From CAYTED01 sp964537075 (lineage in GTDB: Bacteria > Patescibacteriota > Minisyncoccia > Moranbacterales > UBA1568): a stretch of DNA of 45,763 nucleotides. The position numbers and the translations under genes were made by a program. The stretch lies in assembly GCA_964537075.1 (NCBI GenBank), contig CAZIBB010000002.1, positions 1 to 45,763 of the forward strand, read 5' to 3'. Below are positions 40,087 to 45,763 of this stretch, piece after piece (position 1 is the first letter of the stretch; the number at the start of each line of letters is the position of its first letter). The notes beneath the pieces are model-generated. The model had not been told where the DNA came from. It did no database searches and worked only from the letters and a program-made list of their open reading frames with translations.

Positions 40087-40539
40087 TTATGCGGCCTTCT
40101 TCTCGGTCTTCTTTACCTTCTTCTTTGTTTTGTCTTTTGGGGAGGGAGTCTTTTCTTTCTTTTCACCCTTCGATTTCTTCACTTCCTTTACCACTGATTT
40201 TATATCTTCCCGACTCTCTAACACCAGGAATATTTTTGAGCTCCGTTTGATAATGGCTCCGGCTCGTCCGAAAGCCTTCGGCTTCCATCGTTTCAGTTTC
40301 GGCCCCTCACCCACTTCCGCAGTTTTGATGAACAATGTTTGACGATCGAGACCGAAATTATTTTCGGCATTCGCGATCGCACTTTTGAGAAGCACAAGCA
40401 TCGGAAGCGAGGTGCGTTTGGTCTGCTTGGCGAGTTGCACAAGAGCAACATCTACCGGCATCCCGATCACTGACCCGACTACCAGCCGGCTCTTTCTCGG
40501 AGCGATACGTAAGTTTTTGAGGGTTGCTTCCACTTTCAT
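40087..40539 (-). CDS. rplV: 50S ribosomal protein L22 with Lys-rich tail
   Basis: The protein is 150 residues. The core (LRIAPRKSRLVVGSVIG, the exit-tunnel loop and hairpin region) ends near residue 115, followed by a very basic tail of about 35 residues (KKEKTPSPKDKTKKKVKK), an extension beyond the usual 110-115 residues. The tail may contact rRNA. Confidence 0.96.
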   Translation of the reverse strand: MKVEATLKNLRIAPRKSRLVVGSVIGMPVDVALVQLAKQTKRTSLPMLVLLKSAIANAENNFGLDRQTLFIKTAEVGEGPKLKRWKPKAFGRAGAIIKRSSKIFLVLESREDIKSVVKEVKKSKGEKKEKTPSPKDKTKKKVKKTEKKAA

Positions 40540-40599
40540 AAGGGCATTTTGCGTTATTATCTCTTTTCTTCCTTGCTTCGTATTCGGTATCTGGCATTT

Positions 40600-40941
40600 T
40601 TATTTCTTCGCTGTATCCGAGACTTTCGCGGCTTTCGCGGCATCAAGCTCTCTTTGCTTGGCAGCGATTTCAATTTCCTTCTGCATCTTTCCTCCGTGGC
40701 GGACGAACTTTCGGGTCGGAGAGAACTCTCCGAGTCGATGTCCAACCATCTCTTCGGTCGTAAAGACGTTGATAAAGTCCTTGCCATTGTGAACACCAAA
40801 CGTAAATCCTACCATTTCTGGAGAGATGACACAAGCCCGAGACCAGGTCTTGATAGCACCTTTGTCCCCTGGTTTGCGACCTTCGAGCTTTTTCAGCACG
40901 CGAGGGTCGATGTATGGTCCTTTCTTTAAACTTCGTGACAT
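40600..40941 (-). CDS. rpsS: 30S ribosomal protein S19 with C-terminal extension
   Basis: The protein is 113 residues. MSRSLKKGPYID and LGEFSPTRKFVRHGGK are conserved. About 25 extra helical residues follow (KEIEIAAKQRELDAAKAAKV); the usual protein is about 92 residues. Confidence 0.96.
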   Translation of the reverse strand: MSRSLKKGPYIDPRVLKKLEGRKPGDKGAIKTWSRACVISPEMVGFTFGVHNGKDFINVFTTEEMVGHRLGEFSPTRKFVRHGGKMQKEIEIAAKQRELDAAKAAKVSDTAKK

Positions 40942-40970
40942 AGTGTAATGTTATTTGACTGACTCTAACT

Positions 40971-41798
40971 CTAACGCTTGATTCGTCGCTTGAGGATATA
41001 CTTGCTGCTCTGTTTCTTCGATCGTCTCGTTTTCTTTCCGAGTGCCGGCTTGCCCCATGGGGTCTTCGGATGCATACCGATCGGCTGCCTTCCTTCTCCA
41101 CCACCATGAGGGTGATCGACCGGGTTCATCGCGGAACCACGGACCGTCGGCCGACGTCCCAACCAACGGGCGCGTCCGGCCTTGCCGATACGCTCGGCGG
41201 AATGCTCGAAATTACTCACCTGACCGATCGTCGCAGAGCACTCCATATTCACGAGTCGAACCTCGCTTGAAGCAAGCTTAAGCTGGGCATACTTTCCCTC
41301 AGCAGCCATAATCGTCGCGCCGCTTCCGGCGCTCCGAACCATCTGACCGCCTTTCCCGATCTTGATCTCGATATTGGAAATAACCGTTCCGACGGGGATA
41401 TTCTTCAACGGAAGACGATTCCCGATCTCGATCGGAGAATTCGCGCCCGAGAGAATCATCTGCCCGACTTTCATTCCTTCCGTCGCCAGCACATAGCGCT
41501 TCTCTCCATCGACATAGTGGACGAGGGCGATCAATGCGGAACGATTCGGATCCTTTTCGATCGCGGCAATCTTCCCTGGAATATCGAATTTGTCCATCTT
41601 GAAATCGACGAGGCGATACATCCGCTTGTGCCCACCACCCTTGTGACGAACAGAAATCTTTCCATGCGAACGTCCACCCTTCTTTCCGAGCGGGGCGAGG
41701 AGAGATTTCTCCGGTTTGCGATCGGTCAACATGTCCGGCTTGACGATGGACATGTTGCGACGAGCCGCATTATTTTTTCGATAGATCTTGATTGCCAT
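40971..41798 (-). CDS. rplB: 50S ribosomal protein L2
   Basis: The protein is 275 residues. RHKGGGHKRMYRLVDF at the N-domain and the peptidyl-transferase-centre motif MNPVDHPHGGGEG, with its conserved His, are present; the C-terminus is basic (GKKTRRSKKQSSKYILKRR). Normal length. Confidence 0.98.
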   Translation of the reverse strand: MAIKIYRKNNAARRNMSIVKPDMLTDRKPEKSLLAPLGKKGGRSHGKISVRHKGGGHKRMYRLVDFKMDKFDIPGKIAAIEKDPNRSALIALVHYVDGEKRYVLATEGMKVGQMILSGANSPIEIGNRLPLKNIPVGTVISNIEIKIGKGGQMVRSAGSGATIMAAEGKYAQLKLASSEVRLVNMECSATIGQVSNFEHSAERIGKAGRARWLGRRPTVRGSAMNPVDHPHGGGEGRQPIGMHPKTPWGKPALGKKTRRSKKQSSKYILKRRIKR

Positions 41799-41837
41799 AT
41801 GAGGTCGATACTGATTCGTTTATGCTGCGATACTTGA

Positions 41838-42019
41838 GAGCCTGTCTGAAATCTCATGTCTCGAGAAAATATTCAGATTTCGAGCGAAAACCTTGAGAAG
41901 TGAGGAGACATATCATGATACGCCGACGAGCTTCGAGGGGTTTACAGCCGAAATCTGGATATTTTATGAGACAAGCATAGTTTTTTTATTATACAGCGGT
42001 GAGATTTTAAGACTGGCTC
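41838..42019 (+). repeat. Structured MITE-like element, copy 2
   Basis: The ends GAGCCTGTCTGAAATCTCA and TGAGATTTTAAGACTGGCTC are near-perfect inverse repeats. The inside pairs AAAATATTCAGATTTCG with CGAAATCTGGATATTTT (one G-T wobble) and has a small palindrome TATCATGATA. It shares ordered blocks with the element at 27769-27958 (other strand). The right terminal repeat includes the stop codon and last codons (SQS) of rplW. It fills the whole rplW-rplB gap. Confidence 0.8.
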
Positions 42020-42360
42020 CGAAACATTTCGATGGTTTCACCTTTTCTGAGTTTAACGATCGCTTTCTTTACCTTGGCCTGCATACCGATCGTCCGTCCG
42101 AAAGCGCGCTTGCGCGAAGGAACCGTGATCGTATGGACTGCCTCCACATGCACGCCGTAGATTTCCTCGACCGAACGCTTCACCTCACTCTTCGTCGCCG
42201 TCAAACCGATACGGAATGTGTATTCGCCGCGCTCAGAGAGAACAAATGATTTTTCCGTAATGCGGGGAGCGAGCAAAACTTTGTTCGCCAAAGCAATACC
42301 GAAAGAAGTCTTCTCCCTCTTTGCATCCTTTTTCACATCTTTTTTCTCAAATAATGCCAT
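42007..42360 (-). CDS. rplW: 50S ribosomal protein L23
   Basis: The protein is 117 residues. LLAPRITEKSFVLSERGEYTF and KSEVKRSVEEIYGVHVEAVHT (shown as KRSVEEIYGVHVEAV) are family blocks; an N-terminal Lys-rich segment is extra. The C-terminal RSQS and stop lie in the terminal repeat of the structured element. L23 is the docking site for trigger factor at the exit tunnel. Confidence 0.96.
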   Translation of the reverse strand: MALFEKKDVKKDAKREKTSFGIALANKVLLAPRITEKSFVLSERGEYTFRIGLTATKSEVKRSVEEIYGVHVEAVHTITVPSRKRAFGRTIGMQAKVKKAIVKLRKGETIEMFRSQS

Positions 42361-42372
42361 AGTCGTATAGTT

Positions 42373-43077
42373 TTATGCCTTGGTTTCTCTGACTTTCTTC
42401 TTCGTCTTTTCGATATTGGCTTCTTTCACAGTATCTTTCTCCGTCCATTCTTTGAAACGCACTTCAAGTTCCTTCACACTTTCCTGTGACATCACGATAT
42501 ACTGTGAATTCAGGAGATCGAAAACACTCAGATTCACTACAGGCATATTCTCCACGCGATCGAGGTTCCGTGCAGCCAGACGGGATCCGGATTCACGATT
42601 TGAGAAAGCCATCACGATAGTCTTCCCCATGCAGCCGAAAGCGGAGAGAGCCTGACTGTAAAACTTCGTTTTCTGCTCCTTCAGAATAAGAGAGTCAACG
42701 ACAATCAGCATTCCACGACGAACCTTCTCGGACAGAACGATGAGAGCGGCCTTCTGGCGCATCTTGCGATTCACCTTGGTCGAGAAATTCCGATCATTGC
42801 GAGGCCCGTGTACCACACCACCTTTTTTCCACAGTGGCGTCCGACGCGACCCGACGCGTGCGCGACCGGTACCCTTCTGATTCCATGGCTTCATGCCGGA
42901 TCCACGGCGATCACCACGATTCTTCGTATGAGCAATCGGCTCACGAAGATTATTGGAAAGCGACACATATACCTGATGCACGAGAGCATCATTCATCGGC
43001 ATATCAAAAAGGATCGGGTTCAGATCGAGACTTCCGACTTCTTTTCCTTCCAGGTTTTTGACAGCGATCTGAGTCAT
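42373..43077 (-). CDS. rplD: 50S ribosomal protein L4
   Basis: The protein is 234 residues from ATG 43077 (MTQIAVKNLEGKEVG); the longer frame runs toward rplC and is rejected. The extended tunnel loop GSGMKPWNQKGTGRARVGSR and HGPRNDRNFSTKVNRKMRQ are clear. In E. coli L4 represses its own operon by attenuation; no such site is evident here. A Lys/Glu-rich tail is extra. Confidence 0.96.
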   Translation of the reverse strand: MTQIAVKNLEGKEVGSLDLNPILFDMPMNDALVHQVYVSLSNNLREPIAHTKNRGDRRGSGMKPWNQKGTGRARVGSRRTPLWKKGGVVHGPRNDRNFSTKVNRKMRQKAALIVLSEKVRRGMLIVVDSLILKEQKTKFYSQALSAFGCMGKTIVMAFSNRESGSRLAARNLDRVENMPVVNLSVFDLLNSQYIVMSQESVKELEVRFKEWTEKDTVKEANIEKTKKKVRETKA

Positions 43078-43106
43078 ATCGTTCTTCTCTTCTCGGATAA
43101 TCGAAA

Positions 43107-43670
43107 TTATTTGCACTTCACGCAGAGCATGCGTCCGACGACACCCGGCACCGCCCCGCGGACACCGATGAGTCCTTTCTCCATATCGACGAGCACCACC
43201 TGCAAATTCTGGACGGTGAAATTATCCCCACCCATACGTCCAGCCATACGCTTCCCCTTGAAAACGTGCTGCGGATCGGTCGCTCCGATAGAACCGGCTT
43301 TGCGAAGATCGTGTTTGCGACCATGAGTCGTCGGGGATCCCTTGAATCCATGACGCTTCACGACACCCTGAAAGCCCTTGGCCTTCGTCACACCCGTCAC
43401 ATTGACGAGGTCGCCAATCACGAACTGATCGACATTCATCTTGGTCCCAGGAGCGAGTTCTATCACCTCTTCAAAACGGAATTCTCTTTTGAAATTTTTC
43501 TTGGCATTTTTTTTCGTCTCGATCTGAAGAGCGGCATATCCATCACGCTCGGCATTGCGTACCAAAGAAACCGTATTCTCGCCGCAATCGATCAGAGTAA
43601 TATTCAAGGCGCCACGATTTTCATCATGGAGAGTCGTCATGCCCAGTTTTTTTCCGATAATACACTTCAT
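43107..43670 (-). CDS. rplC: 50S ribosomal protein L3
   Basis: The protein is 187 residues, shorter than the usual 205-210. MKCIIGKKLGMT, VTGVTKAKGFQGVVKRHGF (with the Gln that is methylated in E. coli) and MAGRMGGDNFTVQNL are conserved. It reaches toward the peptidyl-transferase centre. Confidence 0.97.
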   Translation of the reverse strand: MKCIIGKKLGMTTLHDENRGALNITLIDCGENTVSLVRNAERDGYAALQIETKKNAKKNFKREFRFEEVIELAPGTKMNVDQFVIGDLVNVTGVTKAKGFQGVVKRHGFKGSPTTHGRKHDLRKAGSIGATDPQHVFKGKRMAGRMGGDNFTVQNLQVVLVDMEKGLIGVRGAVPGVVGRMLCVKCK

Positions 43671-43703
43671 ACGATTCCATTAAACTTCTAACAAAAAACT
43701 GGT

Positions 43704-43805
43704 CGCGAGCGCCAGCCATTCAAAGGAAAATCTTCCTTTCTGGCTCGCTCAGTATCCCCTCTCCACATCACCACCTGAATTGAGTGAGGACTTTAACGAG
43801 TTCTT
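43704..43805. repeat. Small hairpins in the rpsJ-rplC gap
   Basis: GCGAGC, CCAG and AAAGGAA on the left pair with TTCCTTT, CTGG and GCTCGC on the right (43704-43753). A mini-motif GAATT-GAGTGAGGA-CTTTA-ACGAGTTC follows (about 43779-43805). I see no gene in the 270-bp gap between rpsJ and rplC. Confidence 0.5.
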
Positions 43806-43818
43806 TATTCTTTTTTGG

Positions 43819-43940
43819 AGAATTTCTCTGCTTGAGTACAGTTCGAGGCACAAGCGAGGAGCGGAGTAAGCTGTATTATGGAATACAGCGCACGAGCACC
43901 ACAGATTGTAACGAAGAAATGTGCCAAGCAGAGAAATTCT
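43819..43940. repeat. Long perfect hairpin after rpsJ, related core
   Basis: AGAATTTCTCTGCTTG (43819-43834) and CAAGCAGAGAAATTCT (43925-43940) are perfect inverse arms starting right after the rpsJ stop. Inside are GGCACA/TGTGCC, the hairpin GCTGTATT-ATGG-AATACAGC, AAGCGAGGAG before it and CGCACGAG after it. The last two resemble AAGTGAGGAG and CCGACGAG of the structured elements at 27769 and 41838. Confidence 0.75.
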
Positions 43941-44273
43941 TTACATTTTGATTTCAATATCGACTCCGGCTGGGAGATCCAAATTAGTCAACTGTTCGAT
44001 CGTCTTCGGATTCGGATTCCAGATGTCGATCAGGCGCTTATGAATGCGCATTTCGAACTGATCACGGGAATTCTTATGAACGAAGGTCGATCGGTTGACC
44101 GTCATCCGATGCATCTCGGTCGGAAGAGGCACTGGACCGGTAATCACGGCTCCGGTACGCTCCGCTGTTTCCACGATCTTGCGCGCTGATTGATCGATCA
44201 CCTTATGATCATACGCCTTGATCTTGATCCGGACGCGAGTCGCCTCTTTTTGTTCAACTTTTTTCGTCGCCAT
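43941..44273 (-). CDS. rpsJ: 30S ribosomal protein S10
   Basis: The protein is 110 residues from ATG 44273 (MATKKVEQKEATRVRIKIKAYD), with AAAGG just before the start. ARKIVETAERTGAVITGPVPLP and STFVHKNSRDQFEMRIHKRL are conserved. S10 is also the transcription factor NusE. It follows tuf after a hairpin-containing gap. Confidence 0.97.
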   Translation of the reverse strand: MATKKVEQKEATRVRIKIKAYDHKVIDQSARKIVETAERTGAVITGPVPLPTEMHRMTVNRSTFVHKNSRDQFEMRIHKRLIDIWNPNPKTIEQLTNLDLPAGVDIEIKM

Positions 44274-44323
44274 TCCTTTGCTTTGAAAATTACAATGCTT
44301 TCGACTTTTTCGAAAAACGGTCA

Positions 44324-44349
44324 TCCCGATGAGCAGCGCTCCATCGGGA
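44324..44349 (-). terminator. Hairpin between tuf and rpsJ
   Basis: TCCCGATG (44324-44331) and CATCGGGA (44342-44349) form a perfect 8-bp stem. On the minus strand GACCG and T5 follow, so it may be a weak terminator or attenuator reducing rpsJ transcription relative to tuf. It starts within the last tuf-distal bases. Confidence 0.6.
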
Positions 44350-44364
44350 CTCAGTTGTCCGAAA

Positions 44365-45555
44365 TTACTTGATGATCTTAGTACAAATACCGGCACCGAC
44401 GGTACGACCACCCTCGCGGATGGCGAAACGCATACCTTCTTCCATAGCGACTGGTGAGAGCAGTTTTACGATCGGTCGGAAGGTATCCCCTGGCATCACC
44501 ATCTCAGTTCCTTCTGGAAGCGTCACTTCACCGGTCACATCCGTCGTACGGATATAGAACTGCGGCTTGTAGCCCTTGAAGAAAGGAGTGTGGCGTCCGC
44601 CTTCTTCCTTGGAGAGCACATAGACTTCACCTTCGAATTCGGTATGAGGAGTGATAGAACCCGGCTTGGCCAGCACCTGACCACGCTCGACATCTTCTTT
44701 CTTTATACCGCGGATGAGGAGACCAGCATTGTCGCCGCACTCACCACGATTGAGGGATTTGTTGAACATCTCGATACCGGTTACCACCGTCTTGGCAGTC
44801 GGTCGGATACCGACGATTTCCACATCCTCGTTGATATTGATAATACCGCGCTCGATACGACCAGTTACCACCGTGCCTCGGCCTTCGATAGAGAAGATGT
44901 CTTCGATAGGCATGAGAAATGGCTTATCCAAGTCACGAACCGGCTGCGGAATACTTTCGTCAACGGCCTTCATCAGTTCCCAAATCGGAGCGGCATCAGC
45001 TTCATCAGCGGACTTAGCTTCGAGGGCCTTGAGAGCGGAACCACGAACGATACGGGCGTTCGCACCATCGAATTCATACTTGGTGAGCAATTCACGGATT
45101 TCCTCTTCGACGAGGTCAACGAGTTCGGCATCATCTACCATATCTACCTTGTTCAAGAAAACGACGATAGCAGGAACACCCACCTGGCGGGCCAGGAGAA
45201 TGTGTTCGCGGGTCTGTGGCATAGGACCATCAGTAGCAGAAACAACGAGAATCGCGCCATCCATCTGAGCGGCACCAGTAATCATGTTCTTGATATAGTC
45301 AGCGTGACCAGGACAGTCAACGTGAGCATAGTGACGAGCTTCAGTTTCATACTCACAATGAGCGGTCGCGATAGTGATACCACGCTCGCGTTCCTCCGGA
45401 GCCTTGTCGATATCATCGATACCACGAGCCTTGGCCAATCCACGGAAACTCAAAACCGACAGAATCGCTGCTGTCAAAGTCGTCTTTCCATGGTCGACGT
45501 GACCGATAGTTCCGATATTTACATGCGGTTTTGTCCGTTGAAACTGTTCTGCCAT
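44365..45555 (-). CDS. tuf: Elongation factor Tu
   Basis: This 396-residue GTPase delivers aminoacyl-tRNA to the ribosome. G1 is GHVDHGKTT, switch regions ERGITIATAHCEYE, G3 DCPGHADY, G4 LNKVDMVDD, G5-like GSALKALE. Domains 2 and 3 end with FAIREGGRTVGAGICTKI. The ATG at 45555 has AAGGAC upstream. It is the first gene of the long ribosomal run, and the promoter at the right edge implies that at least tuf starts there rather than from a str operon upstream. Confidence 0.98.
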   Translation of the reverse strand: MAEQFQRTKPHVNIGTIGHVDHGKTTLTAAILSVLSFRGLAKARGIDDIDKAPEERERGITIATAHCEYETEARHYAHVDCPGHADYIKNMITGAAQMDGAILVVSATDGPMPQTREHILLARQVGVPAIVVFLNKVDMVDDAELVDLVEEEIRELLTKYEFDGANARIVRGSALKALEAKSADEADAAPIWELMKAVDESIPQPVRDLDKPFLMPIEDIFSIEGRGTVVTGRIERGIININEDVEIVGIRPTAKTVVTGIEMFNKSLNRGECGDNAGLLIRGIKKEDVERGQVLAKPGSITPHTEFEGEVYVLSKEEGGRHTPFFKGYKPQFYIRTTDVTGEVTLPEGTEMVMPGDTFRPIVKLLSPVAMEEGMRFAIREGGRTVGAGICTKIIK

Positions 45556-45707
45556 ACCTTTTTGTCCTTCATTCCCCTGCCGCTATTGATAGGGCAAGAG
45601 AAGAGAGAAGAGATATTAAATAAATTATTTTTTAGATCCTTTTCGAATCCTTTCCACAAGCCACTTTTTCCACGAATGAAAAAAGATTGCCGTGAAGCAT
45701 CAGAAAT

Positions 45708-45736
45708 ATACTATCAAGCTATTTAAACGGTGTCAA
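45708..45736 (-). promoter_or_regulatory. tuf promoter (TTGACA-17-TAGTAT)
   Basis: Minus-strand TTGACA (45731-45736) and TAGTAT (45708-45713) are 17 bases apart, close to consensus. The transcript would have a leader of about 145 bases before the tuf ATG; I see no clear regulatory fold in it. Confidence 0.85.
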
Positions 45737-45763
45737 CCCCGCACCTATTTGGCACAGCGCCAA

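Noticed and set aside
1..45763. CRISPR array, tRNA or rRNA genes
   Set aside because: No regularly spaced repeat-spacer units and no cloverleaf with a T-loop (GTTCRANYC) or rRNA signature was seen; the repeats present are irregular and gene-flanking.

Overview
The window reads as a chromosomal segment of a Patescibacteria (Candidate Phyla Radiation) bacterium, most likely of the Parcubacteria type. Direct evidence: a complete S10-spc ribosomal protein run in which rpsE is followed 9 bases later by rplO, with no rpmD (L30) between them, a gap described for CPR bacteria; four-Cys S14; stretched intergenic regions packed with inverted repeats; four-helix-bundle (IVP/S23-like) genes; and the palindromic repeats that translate as CLPAGRQ. 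TGA acts as a normal stop (several ATGA overlaps), so this is not a code-25 lineage. The phylum call is inference; no 16S rRNA is present. I see no tRNA, rRNA or CRISPR array.

Layout. 1-4339 (minus): two large, translationally coupled, unrecognised proteins, one with a J-domain-like HPDK segment and two membrane segments (it runs off the left edge). 4431-8496 (plus): two GT39-like membrane glycosyltransferases, the first split by a frameshift, then a four-helix-bundle gene. 8529-15602 (minus): ftsQ-like, holB-like, two GT4 glycosyltransferases, a broken second four-helix-bundle gene, mreB and murA, which is a cell-envelope and shape block. 15603-16995: a possible plus-strand structured RNA, a secreted CAP-domain protein with a hairpin in its leader, and an IS30 transposase remnant. 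17015-21143: thioredoxin reductase, glutamate dehydrogenase, a CsoR-family repressor with a perfect operator, and murD. 21211-27680: a D-aminoacylase-like protein lacking key residues, gap, fba and tpiA (lower glycolysis), galT and a GT2. 28002-32645: ruvX, map, adk, a YjdF-like protein, a cold-shock protein, a cupin, a small membrane protein and queH. 32750-45555: secY, 19 ribosomal protein genes and tuf, with tuf transcribed first from a strong promoter at the right edge. adk and map keep their ancestral order after secY, but five extra genes separate them from it.

The most unusual content is non-coding. (i) Two roughly 185-bp elements (27769-27958 and 41838-42019) share terminal inverted repeats and a conserved inner fold whose stems differ in sequence but still pair; one overlaps the rplW stop codon. 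(ii) Short-word repeats (GTGAACAATGAACA type) flank both four-helix-bundle genes as inverted copies, recur alone elsewhere, and supply the last codons of several unrelated proteins. (iii) Long hairpins sit in most gaps, even inside the ribosomal protein operon.
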